In this document: piece by piece, positions 1 through 8,399 of the stretch
Layout of the letters: each line of letters opens with the position of its first letter
Position numbering within the stretch: position 1 is the first letter of the stretch
From: Lewinellaceae bacterium
GTDB taxonomy: Bacteria > Bacteroidota > Bacteroidia > Chitinophagales > Saprospiraceae
Assembly (NCBI GenBank): GCA_020636315.1
Contig: JACJYA010000016.1
Span: 124,001 to 188,000 of the forward strand
DNA length: 64,000 bases
Direction: 5' to 3'
Program-made: the position numbers and the translations under genes
Notes under the pieces: model-generated
What the model was told of the DNA's origin: nothing
Databases searched by the model: none
The model's input: the letters and a program-made list of their open reading frames with translations, nothing else

Positions 1-326
1 TGAAGGAAAAGATCCGCACGGAATCGCGCCTGGTATTTACCGATACGGATCCCGACATAGAATTCAAAGGGATTATCGTCCGGTATGAAGTGACCTCAGA
101 AGCGCCCCAGCCAGGAGAAACCACCGCCATTAACCGCCTGACCATAACGACAGCTATCGAATACATCAACAACGTCAACGAAGAAAAAGGCTGGAAGAAG
201 AATTTTTCCTTCTTTTACGATTTCCCGAGCTCCCAGGACCTTTCCAGTGTGGAAGACGATGCCGTTGACGCCATCTCGAACCAGATGATGGAAGACATTT
301 TCAATGCGGCCTTTACGGATTGGTAA
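1..326 (+). CDS. LptE-like LPS-assembly lipoprotein, C-terminal part
   Basis: The reading frame is open from the left edge and ends at TAA 324-326, so only the last ~107 residues are present. It reads ..RLVFTDTDPDIEFKGIIVRYEV.., then NRLTITTAIEY, and ends with VEDDAVDAISNQMMEDIFNA..TDW. The NRLTI block and the terminal DIFNA..W are characteristic of the LptE family (PF04390) of Bacteroidota, an outer-membrane lipoprotein that plugs the LptD barrel in LPS export. The lipoprotein signal lies outside the window. A GTG at 90 is in frame but is inside the domain, so it is not the start. The gene is convergent with the next one, with only 6 bases between the stops. Assignment is from motif recognition. 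Confidence 0.8.
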   Translation, partial: KEKIRTESRLVFTDTDPDIEFKGIIVRYEVTSEAPQPGETTAINRLTITTAIEYINNVNEEKGWKKNFSFFYDFPSSQDLSSVEDDAVDAISNQMMEDIFNAAFTDW

Positions 327-332
327 ACATAT

Positions 333-2555
333 TTACAAATTCAACCAGTAGGTAATCTTCAACACCAGCGCCCGGTTCTTCACCTGCGGGCCGTTGAAGA
401 ACTGGTCTGAATAGTAGTTATCCGTATAAACGAGGAATACATCCGAAACCGGCCGGAAGCGCCATTGCAGGCGGCTGTTGATGTTGACGTTATTGGATTG
501 AGTATTGTACTGGAGAAAAGTGCTGAAGAAAAGGCTGCGGGAAAAAGACAGCTCGGCACGCGGCCCGATGAGCCAGAAGCTGGCGCTGTTATAAGGTGCA
601 GGAAGCTTAATGTCGTTGTAGGCAAAAGTCGCAGCGAAGATCCCAATGGGCTGCCAGCGGAAGTTGATGGCCCCTTCCACCCTACTGATGTCACCATTAA
701 AGAACTCACCCCGGCCTGCCTCTACATCGAAGAAGAATTTTTTACGCACATCGGAATTGAATCCTGCAACCGCCGAATTGTATTCGTATTCACCGACCGG
801 AAGCTTCTCCCCTTCTCCCTTATTTGTTGGGTCAAATGGAAAATAGAGGAATGTAAAATCATTGGAGAACCTGAAATACAAGCTACTCTGGCCCGGAAAC
901 TCGACAAATGCACCCGGCTGTATGCTGCGGTCGGCCAGCCGGTAATCAGGCTGGTTATAAATAAAGTTCGTTTTGACCTCCAGTCCGTACTGAATGATCT
1001 TTTTGGCCACTTTGGGGTTCCCGGGGAAGAGATAGTGCGTTATTCCCGGGCTGAATGAAAAAAAGCCGGGCCTGGGAACAAACCCCACATCTGCCCGGTA
1101 GTGTTTTCCTATGTATTGAGTAGGAAAAAACAAACGCCAGTGCCGGGTATAGTGGCCGACGAAAAGTGCCGCCGACTGGGCATCGTTGTTTTTTTCTGCG
1201 GAAAAGGACCGGTGGTAAAAGAGTTCTGCTTCCCATTTTCCATCTTGTGAATACAGGTTGTATTCCAGCCCCGCTACCCGGTTATACCCATTGCCATCCA
1301 GTTTATACCCTCCATCTCCATCGGAAACGAAATTCTCTTTATTAACGAACACGGCTCCCACATAAGAGCGGTCGAATACCTTGCGCTGAACTACTCCGAT
1401 AGAATAGTTGGCCGGGTTGATGCCCGCTTCTTTTACTTTTGCCGTCTGCATATTGAGCAAGCCGACCCGCCAGTTGTCATCCAGTTTGCCGCTGAGCCGG
1501 GCGCCGGCTATTATCGGCACCTGGCCGGAGTCGGAAAGGCCGATGCGGCGGCTGAAAAAAGGCCGGCTGTTGGGAAAGCCAAAACGGCTGAAGAGATCCT
1601 CGTTCTCCAGGAAGAACTGGCGGCGTTCGGGAAAGAAAAGTTCAAAGCGGCTGAGGTTGGTGATCTGCCGGTCAACCTCCACCTGGGAAAAGTCCGGGTT
1701 GAAGGTGAGGTCCAGGTTTAGAGAGGGCGTTATGGCCACCTTGATATCTCCCCCTGCGTCAAAGCTGCTTTCAGTTGGCGTACCCTCTTCATGGTCTTTG
1801 TTGGTACTGCCTGTGAGGTAAGGGATGACTGAAATGTTGAGCCCCGGGCTGGGTGGGGCTTCCTTCCATTCCAGAAGGCCGGTAAAGGCCAGGTGGTTGG
1901 CGTCGAACTGCCGGGGCACCGGCACCCAGCTAGAGCGCTCGTTCTGCTTTACAGCCGTCCGGCTGAAGTTGATGCGCCAGCTGTTGCCTCCATTTCCACG
2001 GGAATAGCGCAGCGTTTTAAAGGGTATGGCCATTTCAACCACCCAGCGGTTCTCATAATTCTTTACTTCAGAATACCACTTGTTGTCCCAGTCCCGGTTT
2101 ATATTCGTGCCGTTATCGATGATGCCTTCTCTGCGCACGTTATAAGGTGTTACTGCAAAATGGAAGCCATTGACCTTATCTTTAAAGGGATCGATATTTA
2201 CGGCGAATTCATCGCTGCCTCCGTCATCAAAGTCCCGCTTCAGTGAAGTAATGAGGTAATCTTCCCTTTGTTGATAGACTACAGCGCCAACGTAAAGGTA
2301 GGTTTCATCGAACGTTACACGGACTTCCGTCTGCAGGGCGGCATAGGAGGAATCCATCGGGAAATTCTGGAAAAAGCCGGTGGCTACCTGAGCCTGCTCC
2401 CAGGCAGGCTCCGCCAGCAGGCCGTCGAGGTGTATTTTTGTGCCTGCCTTTTGTATGGAAAGGCGGTAGGGCTCTCCATTACCAGCAACATCCTGGCTGT
2501 GGCCGGCAGCGGCTACAGAGAATAAGAAAATGGCTAGGGCTGTCCGTATTTTCAT
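333..2555 (-). CDS. CBM9-like/DUF5916 outer-membrane protein
   Basis: The 740-residue product starts with a signal peptide (MKIRTALAIFLFSVAAAGHSQ). Residues ~35-235 resemble the family-9 carbohydrate-binding module (IHLDGLLAEPAWEQA, then DETYLYVGAVVY and DEFAVNIDPF). The remaining ~500 residues look like the DUF5916 beta-barrel: alternating aromatic strands, the segment FFPERRQFFLENEDLF, and a C-terminal strand ending YWLNL. Such proteins are common in Bacteroidota and are thought to sit in the outer membrane; their substrate is unknown. The start is fixed by the signal peptide. It stands alone on the minus strand and is not obviously linked to the glycan genes further right. Confidence 0.8.
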   Translation of the reverse strand: MKIRTALAIFLFSVAAAGHSQDVAGNGEPYRLSIQKAGTKIHLDGLLAEPAWEQAQVATGFFQNFPMDSSYAALQTEVRVTFDETYLYVGAVVYQQREDYLITSLKRDFDDGGSDEFAVNIDPFKDKVNGFHFAVTPYNVRREGIIDNGTNINRDWDNKWYSEVKNYENRWVVEMAIPFKTLRYSRGNGGNSWRINFSRTAVKQNERSSWVPVPRQFDANHLAFTGLLEWKEAPPSPGLNISVIPYLTGSTNKDHEEGTPTESSFDAGGDIKVAITPSLNLDLTFNPDFSQVEVDRQITNLSRFELFFPERRQFFLENEDLFSRFGFPNSRPFFSRRIGLSDSGQVPIIAGARLSGKLDDNWRVGLLNMQTAKVKEAGINPANYSIGVVQRKVFDRSYVGAVFVNKENFVSDGDGGYKLDGNGYNRVAGLEYNLYSQDGKWEAELFYHRSFSAEKNNDAQSAALFVGHYTRHWRLFFPTQYIGKHYRADVGFVPRPGFFSFSPGITHYLFPGNPKVAKKIIQYGLEVKTNFIYNQPDYRLADRSIQPGAFVEFPGQSSLYFRFSNDFTFLYFPFDPTNKGEGEKLPVGEYEYNSAVAGFNSDVRKKFFFDVEAGRGEFFNGDISRVEGAINFRWQPIGIFAATFAYNDIKLPAPYNSASFWLIGPRAELSFSRSLFFSTFLQYNTQSNNVNINSRLQWRFRPVSDVFLVYTDNYYSDQFFNGPQVKNRALVLKITYWLNL

Positions 2556-2661
2556 GGGGGAACGGCAATTTCAAAATGGGATGCAAAATAACAAAATTGT
2601 ACCGTTATCCCCCAAGGGCAGTTACCACAATACCATTCCGGTTTTAAAAACAGGCGGAAGG

Positions 2662-3093
2662 TCAGTTGTCCTCGAAGTCAAAATCGCCGAAGCCTTCTTC
2701 CTCATCGAATTCTTTGAACTCTTCTTCAATCTCTTCTTCAAAAGCTTCCTCATCATAGTCCTCATCCATGGTATCGGCCACTGAGGTTTCTATGGCAAAA
2801 TCGAAGAAACGCCGGAAGAGAGCCCAATCCAGCGGTGAAGGCCAGGCGCTTTTATCCATGCACCAGTCTTCCAGCACATAGGTGAGGAAATCCTCGCAGT
2901 TTTCTTTGAGCCATTCTTCCGTTTCCTCAGCGGTGCCGAAATCAGGCAGCAGGAAAACATCCTGCTCGTCATGCTGGCCCATTTCATCATAATCGATGGG
3001 GTCCTCCGGAAAAACGGCATTGGCCCAGTCGATCATAGCACGCGTAGGGCGGATGATCAGGGCATTGCGGTTGATGGAAAAGAAATCATGCAT
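2662..3093 (-). CDS. Acidic conserved hypothetical protein
   Basis: I do not recognise this protein. I place the start at the ATG giving MHDFFSINRNALIIRPTRAM (143 residues). A longer in-frame start at 3153 adds 20 residues (MASAARASFERSSGRQKIFF) of unlike composition. The body contains a well-ordered segment (MIDWANAVFPEDPIDYDEM, LLPDFGTAEETEEWLKENCE, WCMDKSAWPSPLDWALFRRFF). It ends in a highly acidic tail of about 40 residues rich in Asp, Glu and Phe. There is no signal peptide or membrane segment, so it is probably cytoplasmic. Codon use looks like its neighbours. It is a single gene between DUF5916 and a pair of hairpins. Confidence 0.6.
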   Translation of the reverse strand: MHDFFSINRNALIIRPTRAMIDWANAVFPEDPIDYDEMGQHDEQDVFLLPDFGTAEETEEWLKENCEDFLTYVLEDWCMDKSAWPSPLDWALFRRFFDFAIETSVADTMDEDYDEEAFEEEIEEEFKEFDEEEGFGDFDFEDN

Positions 3094-3255
3094 AAAGAAG
3101 ATTTTTTGCCGGCCGGATGAGCGCTCAAAGGAAGCCCGGGCAGCACTCGCCAAGCCGGCCTGATTTTGCCCTAAAAGTAAGATTTTCTGGAATAGGGCGC
3201 ACAGTTTTTTTTGGCGAAGCTGATGGCCATTGCCATTAAGTTGAGAAAAACAGCC

Positions 3256-3302
3256 GCCGCTCTGTCAAGGGCCGGATTGAGCTACCCTATTGACAGAGCG
3301 GC
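3256..3302. terminator. 13-bp perfect inverted repeat, terminator-like
   Basis: GCCGCTCTGTCAA (3256-3268) is perfectly complementary to TTGACAGAGCGGC (3290-3302) around a 21-base loop. It lies in the 296-base gap between the acidic protein gene and aacS, downstream of the aacS stop codon. The lack of a long U run on either side makes the terminator role an inference. Confidence 0.5.
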
Positions 3303-3312
3303 TTTGGGGAGT

Positions 3313-3340
3313 CGAAAGGCGAGTCTGGGGCCGCCTTTCG
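3313..3340 (-). terminator. 9-bp hairpin downstream of aacS
   Basis: CGAAAGGCG (3313-3321) pairs perfectly with CGCCTTTCG (3332-3340) around a 10-base loop, about 50 bases past the aacS stop on the minus strand. Together with the hairpin at 3256-3302 it forms a tandem pair that could end aacS transcription. No strong U tract is visible. Confidence 0.45.
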
Positions 3341-3389
3341 TCAAACCTTTCCCGGGGGTGGGCAGATGGCACAGGTAAATCCGGCAAGC

Positions 3390-5360
3390 CTAACGGATGC
3401 CTCTTCCGAATTCCACGAAGAAATCCAGGGATTCCGGGTTGCGCATAGAGTCGGGGTTGGCTGCCTTCTCCACCGGCCTGCCCATCAGTATCTTTTTCAC
3501 CGGCGCCTCCAGTTTCTTGCCGCTGATGGTGTAGGGGATATCCTTCACTTCGATAATCTCATCGGGCACGTGACGGGGGGAATATTCGCTGCGCAACACC
3601 TGCCTGAGTTTGTTTTTCACTTCATCGGTCAAAACCGCTCCCTCATTCATCAACACGAAGAGCGGCATGTAGTGCCTTCCCCCGCTGAGTTCAAGATTGA
3701 CGATCAGGCTATCTTTCACTTCCCGGATCTTGTTGACAGCCCGATAGATCTCCGCGGTGCCGATCCGGATACCCTGCCGGTTGAGCGTAGCATCAGACCG
3801 GCCCAGAATCACCAGGGAATGCCGCGGCGTAACCTTTACCCAGTCCCCATGCCGCCAGATGCCCGGGTACATTTCAAAATAACTGCCCAGATAGCGTTGT
3901 TTGCCTTCATCATTCCAGAAAAATATGGGCATGGAGGGCATTGGTTTGGTGATCACCATCTCTCCTACTTCGTCGATAACCGGACTGGCATCATCGTCAA
4001 AGGCATACAGGGCGCAGCCCAGGCAACGGCACTGTATTTCACCCAGATAGACGGGTTCCAGAGGGCATCCTCCAACAAATGCCGTACACACATCCGTGCC
4101 GCCACTCATGGAGCAAAGCCATACGTCCTCTTTGATGTTCTCATAAACATAACCGAAAGCCTCCGGAGGTAAAGGGGCCCCGGTAGAACCTATGGACCGT
4201 AAATGCTCCAGGTTGTAATCTCCGCCGGGGTTCAGTTCCTGCTTCATGCAGGCCACCAGATAGGGTGCGCTGGTGCCGAAATGATGGATGCCTGCCTTTT
4301 CCGTGAATTCCCACAGCACCTCCAGGTTCGGGTAGCCGGGGCTGCCGTCATACAAGACGATAGTAGCGCCAACCAGGAGGGACGCCTGGACGAAGTTCCA
4401 CATCATCCAACCCGTAGTGGAAAACCAGAAAAAGCGCTCTCCGGGGTGGACGTCGTTGTGAAAGGCCAGGTATTTGAAATGCTCCAGCAAAACCCCTCCG
4501 TGAGAATGAGTGATCGCCTTGGGTATGCCGGTAGTACCGGAAGAGTACAAGATCCATATCGGATGTTCGAAAGGCACCGCCTCGAATGAAAGGCCTAAAG
4601 CTTCAGTTTTCATAGCTTCGGCCCAGGAAATGCCGTTGGGAATAAGGCCGGCATCAGCCTGTTTGTCCAGATAGGGCAAGAGTATTGTCTTCTCCAGGGT
4701 AGGCAATTGGCCACAAAGCTCGCCAACCACATCCATTTTGTCATAAGGCTTTCCATTGTACTGGTAGCCATCCACCGCAAACAACACCTTGGGTTCGACC
4801 TGCTGAAAACGGTCAACGACACTATTGACGCCGAAATCAGGAGAACAGCTGGACCAGATGGCTCCGATGGAACAAACTGCCAGGAAAGCTACGGTGGCTT
4901 CCGGGATATTGGGCAGAAAGGCCACTACCCGGTCGCCCTTTTCCACTCCGATACTGCGCAGGTATTCCGCCATGCGCGCCACGGAAGCTTCCAGTTCCTG
5001 CCAGCTGACTTCTTTAAGGCTGTGCCGTTCGGATTGAAAAAGTATGGCAGGGTGCACGTCAGTTCTTGACCGGAAAATATGCTCAGCGTAGTTCAGTGTG
5101 CTGCCTTCAAACCAGCGGGTATCAGGCATAGCATCTTCCGACATTGGCTTTTTGTAAGGGCTGTGACTGATCACCTCAAAGTATTCCCATACGGATTCCC
5201 AGAATGCTGCCGGCTGGCCGACAGACCAGGCCCAGGCATCCGGGTAAGAGTCAAAACCAAGGCCTTTCTTTTTTTCCAACCAGTCCATAAAGTGTTTCAG
5301 GCGGGAATCGCGAACAAAGGTTGCCGAAGGTTTCCAAAGGATGGGAGGTTGGCCGCTCAT
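3390..5360 (-). CDS. aacS: Acetoacetyl-CoA synthetase (acetoacetate--CoA ligase)
   Basis: The 656-residue product is a full-length ANL-superfamily adenylate-forming enzyme. The N-terminal ~100 residues (FWESVWEYFEVI, MPDTRWFEGSTLNYAEH) match the ACAS_N region seen in acetoacetate--CoA ligases (EC 6.2.1.16). The AMP/phosphate loop YSSGTTGIPKAITHSHGG is at residues 272-289. The adenine/hinge region GRSDATLNRQGIRIGTAEIY lies in the C-terminal third, and the catalytic lysine loop SGKKLEAPVKK is near residue 615. It activates acetoacetate in the cytoplasm, linking ketone-body or PHB-type carbon to acetyl-CoA. It is divergent from accC, and the shared 133-base gap has promoter-like boxes. I am confident of the family and fairly confident of the substrate. 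Confidence 0.88.
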   Translation of the reverse strand: MSGQPPILWKPSATFVRDSRLKHFMDWLEKKKGLGFDSYPDAWAWSVGQPAAFWESVWEYFEVISHSPYKKPMSEDAMPDTRWFEGSTLNYAEHIFRSRTDVHPAILFQSERHSLKEVSWQELEASVARMAEYLRSIGVEKGDRVVAFLPNIPEATVAFLAVCSIGAIWSSCSPDFGVNSVVDRFQQVEPKVLFAVDGYQYNGKPYDKMDVVGELCGQLPTLEKTILLPYLDKQADAGLIPNGISWAEAMKTEALGLSFEAVPFEHPIWILYSSGTTGIPKAITHSHGGVLLEHFKYLAFHNDVHPGERFFWFSTTGWMMWNFVQASLLVGATIVLYDGSPGYPNLEVLWEFTEKAGIHHFGTSAPYLVACMKQELNPGGDYNLEHLRSIGSTGAPLPPEAFGYVYENIKEDVWLCSMSGGTDVCTAFVGGCPLEPVYLGEIQCRCLGCALYAFDDDASPVIDEVGEMVITKPMPSMPIFFWNDEGKQRYLGSYFEMYPGIWRHGDWVKVTPRHSLVILGRSDATLNRQGIRIGTAEIYRAVNKIREVKDSLIVNLELSGGRHYMPLFVLMNEGAVLTDEVKNKLRQVLRSEYSPRHVPDEIIEVKDIPYTISGKKLEAPVKKILMGRPVEKAANPDSMRNPESLDFFVEFGRGIR

Positions 5361-5387
5361 GGATTTGGTTGTTTTTGGTTAGCAAAA

Positions 5388-5395
5388 CAAATATA
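5388..5395 (-). promoter_or_regulatory. Bacteroidota -7 box (TATATTTG) for aacS
   Basis: Read on the minus strand the sequence is TATATTTG, a perfect match to the Bacteroidota -7 consensus TAnnTTTG, 28 bases upstream of the aacS ATG. I do not see a clear TTTG at the -33 position. On the plus strand TTTG (5406-5409) and TACTTTA (5426-5432) form a weaker candidate for accC. Confidence 0.4.
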
Positions 5396-5493
5396 AGGCT
5401 GCAAATTTGAATAAAAAATTTTCCCTACTTTAGTGGCTGTCCCGCGATAACCGGGGCAACTCCAAAAGCCTCGCCAATATTCAATATAAAGCA

Positions 5494-6966
5494 ATGCAGA
5501 AAATACTCGTTGCCAACCGGGGAGAAATTGCGCTGAGGGTAATGCGCACCGCCCGAAGAATGGGCATCCTTACTGTAGCCATTTACTCTGAAGCAGACCG
5601 GCTTTCGCCTCATGTGAGGTATGCCGATGAAGCAGTCTGTATCGGCCCTCCGCCTTCCAGCCAGTCTTATCTTCGGGGCGATAAGATCATAGAAGCCGCG
5701 AAGGGCCTCGGAGTGGATGGCATCCATCCCGGTTACGGTTTCCTCAGCGAAAATGCAAGCTTTGCCAGGGCTGTGGAAGATGCCGGTATCACCTTCATCG
5801 GGCCGAGCCCTTTTTCCATTGAGATCATGGGAAGCAAACTGGCGGCCAAAGCTGCGGTCAGGGAATATGATATTCCCATGGTGCCGGGCCTGGATGAGGC
5901 CATCAAAGATATCGACAAGGCCAAGGCCATTGCCAGGGAGGTCGGTTTTCCCATACTCATCAAGGCATCGGCCGGCGGCGGCGGCAAGGGGATGCGCATC
6001 GTAGAGGAGGAGGCCAATTTTGAAAGCCAGATGAAAAGAGCCATCAGTGAGGCGGAATCCGCTTTTGGGGACGGATCCGTTTTCCTGGAAAAATACATAG
6101 CCTCTCCACGCCACATCGAGATCCAGATACTGGCCGATACTCACGGCAATGTGGTACACCTTTTTGAACGCGAGTGCAGCATACAGCGCCGCCACCAGAA
6201 AGTCATCGAGGAAGCGCCCTCCTCTATTCTTACCCCGGAAATCAGAGAGCGCATGGGGCAGGACGCTATTAACGTCGCCCGCTCCTGTAATTACAGAGGC
6301 GCCGGAACGGTTGAGTTTCTTATGGACGAGAACCTCAACTACTACTTCCTGGAAATGAATACCAGATTGCAGGTGGAACACCCCGTTACAGAACTCATCA
6401 CCGGGGTTGACCTGGTAGAGCAGCAGATCCGAATTGCCCGCGGAGAGCCGCTCAGCTTTTCGCAGGACAGCCTGCAGATCAAGGGGCATGCACTGGAACT
6501 CCGGGTCTATGCAGAAGACCCTAGCGACAATTTCCACCCCAGCGTCGGAAAGATATCAGTTTACCGGCGCCCCCGGCAGAAGAACATCCGGCTGGATGAT
6601 GGATACGAGGAAGGGCTCACCATACCCATTTATTACGACCCGATGATCGCCAAGCTGATCACCTACGGCGAAACCCGGCCGGCCGCCATACATACCATGC
6701 TCCAGGCCATTGAACTCTACGAGATAGAAGGGGTGGAAACCACCTTGCCTTTCGGTAACTTTGTTTTCAACCACAAGGCATTCACCTCCGGCAATTTTGA
6801 CACGCACTTCGTGAAAAAATACTTCACTCCGGAAGCGCTGGAAAAAGACAACCACATCGGGGCGGAGATCGCCGCTCAACTGGCTGTAAAGCTTTTCGAA
6901 AACCACAAAAAAGTACTAAAAACCCCTGATGTGAGCGGCTCCGAATGGGGAAATGGAAGGAGGTGA
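5494..6966 (+). CDS. accC: Biotin carboxylase subunit of acyl-CoA carboxylase
   Basis: The 490-residue product has the full biotin carboxylase domain order. The N-terminal fold has MQKILVANRGEIALRVMRTA and HPGYGFLSEN (78-87). The ATP-grasp domain carries the glycine loop AGGGGKGM (160-167) with K116 and K159, and FERECSIQRRHQKVIEEAP (224-242). The catalytic block FLEMNTRLQVEHPVTE (285-300) is followed by a C-terminal domain with HALELRVYAEDP. It carboxylates the biotin of a carrier protein using ATP and bicarbonate, for acetyl- or propionyl-CoA carboxylase. No carrier domain or carboxyltransferase gene lies next to it, so the partner must be elsewhere. The length is slightly above the usual ~450 residues. 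Confidence 0.92.
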   Translation: MQKILVANRGEIALRVMRTARRMGILTVAIYSEADRLSPHVRYADEAVCIGPPPSSQSYLRGDKIIEAAKGLGVDGIHPGYGFLSENASFARAVEDAGITFIGPSPFSIEIMGSKLAAKAAVREYDIPMVPGLDEAIKDIDKAKAIAREVGFPILIKASAGGGGKGMRIVEEEANFESQMKRAISEAESAFGDGSVFLEKYIASPRHIEIQILADTHGNVVHLFERECSIQRRHQKVIEEAPSSILTPEIRERMGQDAINVARSCNYRGAGTVEFLMDENLNYYFLEMNTRLQVEHPVTELITGVDLVEQQIRIARGEPLSFSQDSLQIKGHALELRVYAEDPSDNFHPSVGKISVYRRPRQKNIRLDDGYEEGLTIPIYYDPMIAKLITYGETRPAAIHTMLQAIELYEIEGVETTLPFGNFVFNHKAFTSGNFDTHFVKKYFTPEALEKDNHIGAEIAAQLAVKLFENHKKVLKTPDVSGSEWGNGRR

Positions 6967-7065
6967 TCAGGGAAGCCTATAGGTGTAAGTACATGGACTG
7001 AATTAATGAATGACTGAATGATTGAATACCAGCACCTTAGACGGCACTTTGTGTCTCACTAATTG

Positions 7066-7151
7066 TGTCCAGGTACTTATTCTTGCATTTGTGTATAAGT
7101 ATCTGGACATTAAGGGAGGGTTTCTGGGTTTCTGAACATATACACAAATGC
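7066..7151. repeat. Interleaved inverted repeats downstream of accC
   Basis: Two overlapping inverted repeats share an arm. Arm A (TGTCCAGGTACTTAT, 7066-7080) pairs with 7095-7109 at 14 of 15 positions. Arm B (GCATTTGTGTATA, 7085-7097) pairs perfectly with TATACACAAATGC at 7139-7151. Because 7095-7097 belongs to both stems, the two hairpins compete. The surrounding 6967-7175 gap has no gene; short GAATGA-type direct repeats lie at 7000-7026. Confidence 0.6.
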
Positions 7152-7175
7152 ACCGAAACACGGATACACCCTATA

Positions 7176-7412
7176 TTACGGCGCCACTGTCTCAAAAGAA
7201 ATGACTTTCACCGGAGTGCCCCACATGAAGATGGACACATCCTCATCGGCCTCTACGGCAACGAGTTTAACTTTCCTGCCTTCGTATTTGAGTTGTTCCG
7301 GCATATTGACCGGCCGCCACTCCCGGCCATCTTCACCGATTATGCCCCAGAAACCCGTCCCCAGGTTCTGGTAGTGTGCTTTTCCGGTAATTTTAAGCTT
7401 CTGCTTCTTCAT
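7176..7412 (-). CDS. Small conserved protein, possibly OB-fold-like
   Basis: The 78-residue product (from MKKQKLKITGKAHYQNLGTG) has two recognisable blocks: GFWGIIGEDGREWRPVNMP near residue 21 and FMWGTPVKVISFE near the C-terminus. I have seen this pattern in small bacterial proteins of unknown function; a compact beta-barrel is plausible. The ATG at 7412 is preferred over one at 7439, which would overlap the upstream gene more deeply. It overlaps the 3' end of the S24 repressor gene by 20 bases, so the two are probably translated together. There is no signal peptide or membrane segment. The function is unknown. Confidence 0.6.
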   Translation of the reverse strand: MKKQKLKITGKAHYQNLGTGFWGIIGEDGREWRPVNMPEQLKYEGRKVKLVAVEADEDVSIFMWGTPVKVISFETVAP

Positions 7413-8274
7413 TGGCTTGTCCTTTTGCAGGGGCAACAATGCCCTGATGGTCGAGCAGGCGCTCGATGGTCTTATTGAGGCTGTCGATCAGCTGAGTTTG
7501 CTTGTTAATGGTTTGTTTGAGTTCCCGGACCTCATCGTAGAGGTAATTCTGGATGTTCTGAGGCGAAGGCAGAAAAGGGCTCACCTTAGCCCGGACGTAC
7601 CATATTTCCCGGATATCTCCCAGGTTGACGGTGTAAGGCTCATAAAAGCTGTTGTCCGAGATCAGTTCCAGTTGCTTTTTATTTTTCAAAAAATTGTTTA
7701 CTCTTTTCACGACGATATCTCCCCGGGTAACGACTACATAAACGTAGTTATCCTTAATCGAAGTTTCCCAAAGAGTTGGTTCCAGGAAAGAGCAGACTAC
7801 CTTATCCCCTTCAAAAAGAGTAGGTTCCATACTGTCCCCGGAAACATCGAAAGACCGGTGAGTCCCCACCTTGTATTTGTAATCGGGAAGCGTAAAAGTC
7901 GGCAGGTCCTGAATAAAGGTAGGGTCGCCCATTTCAGCGGCATAGCCGGCCTGGGCCGGCACCGGAACATGCACAATGCGTTCATCTTCCTGAGCATTGG
8001 TGACGATCGTCAGCACCCGGAAGCTCTTATGGCCTTCCTCGGTCATGAACATCGGCCCCTCGCCGGTATAGATATAAACCGGATTGATCTTGTACTTTTC
8101 CACCGCTTTGCGCAACAATTCGATGGTTACATCGCGGCGCCCTTTAAGGATTTCGCTTAAACTTTGAGGAAGGTAATCCAGGGAAAGGGCAAACTGCCGG
8201 CTGGAGCGAACCCGGTTTTCCTCACGAAGTTTGTTATGGCACTTGATAAAACGTTGGGTTACGATGTTACTCAT
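7393..8274 (-). CDS. S24-family (LexA/CI-like) self-cleaving transcription regulator
   Basis: I start the protein at MSNIVTQRF (293 residues); upstream in-frame codons give low-quality sequence. Residues ~10-65 look like a helix-turn-helix DNA-binding domain (SSRQFALSLDYLPQSLSEIL). The S24 peptidase part has the Ala-Gly cleavage pair at 109-110 (VPAQAGYAAE), the nucleophile S148 in SGDSMEPTLFEGD, and K190 in GDIVVKRV. Residues ~245-275 form a likely coiled coil (ELKQTINKQTQLIDSLNKTI). The family consists of repressors that cleave themselves when RecA is activated by DNA damage. No phage genes are nearby, so it is probably a resident stress regulator. It is co-transcribed with the small gene that overlaps its end. 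Confidence 0.82.
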   Translation of the reverse strand: MSNIVTQRFIKCHNKLREENRVRSSRQFALSLDYLPQSLSEILKGRRDVTIELLRKAVEKYKINPVYIYTGEGPMFMTEEGHKSFRVLTIVTNAQEDERIVHVPVPAQAGYAAEMGDPTFIQDLPTFTLPDYKYKVGTHRSFDVSGDSMEPTLFEGDKVVCSFLEPTLWETSIKDNYVYVVVTRGDIVVKRVNNFLKNKKQLELISDNSFYEPYTVNLGDIREIWYVRAKVSPFLPSPQNIQNYLYDEVRELKQTINKQTQLIDSLNKTIERLLDHQGIVAPAKGQANEEAEA

Positions 8275-8399
8275 GCAGGGCCTGTCTTTAATGGTGAACC
8301 AAACAAATTTAGAAAATTTGTTCAGCAAATGAGTAAGCATCGGTGAAAATTTATTCAAAAAAGTGATACTTTCTTACATAGAACTGATGCTTTTCAGGT

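Noticed and set aside
3256..3340. Tandem hairpins as an attachment site or integron element
   Set aside because: No integrase or cassette structure is nearby; downstream position of aacS fits transcription termination better.
5425..6537. Long minus-strand open frame (370 codons) opposite accC
   Set aside because: It lies fully antisense to a clear biotin carboxylase and has no recognisable domain; long antisense frames are expected in GC-rich coding DNA.
7393..8274. S24 repressor as evidence of a prophage
   Set aside because: The neighbours are tpiA, accC and other core genes; no integrase, capsid or other phage gene is visible.
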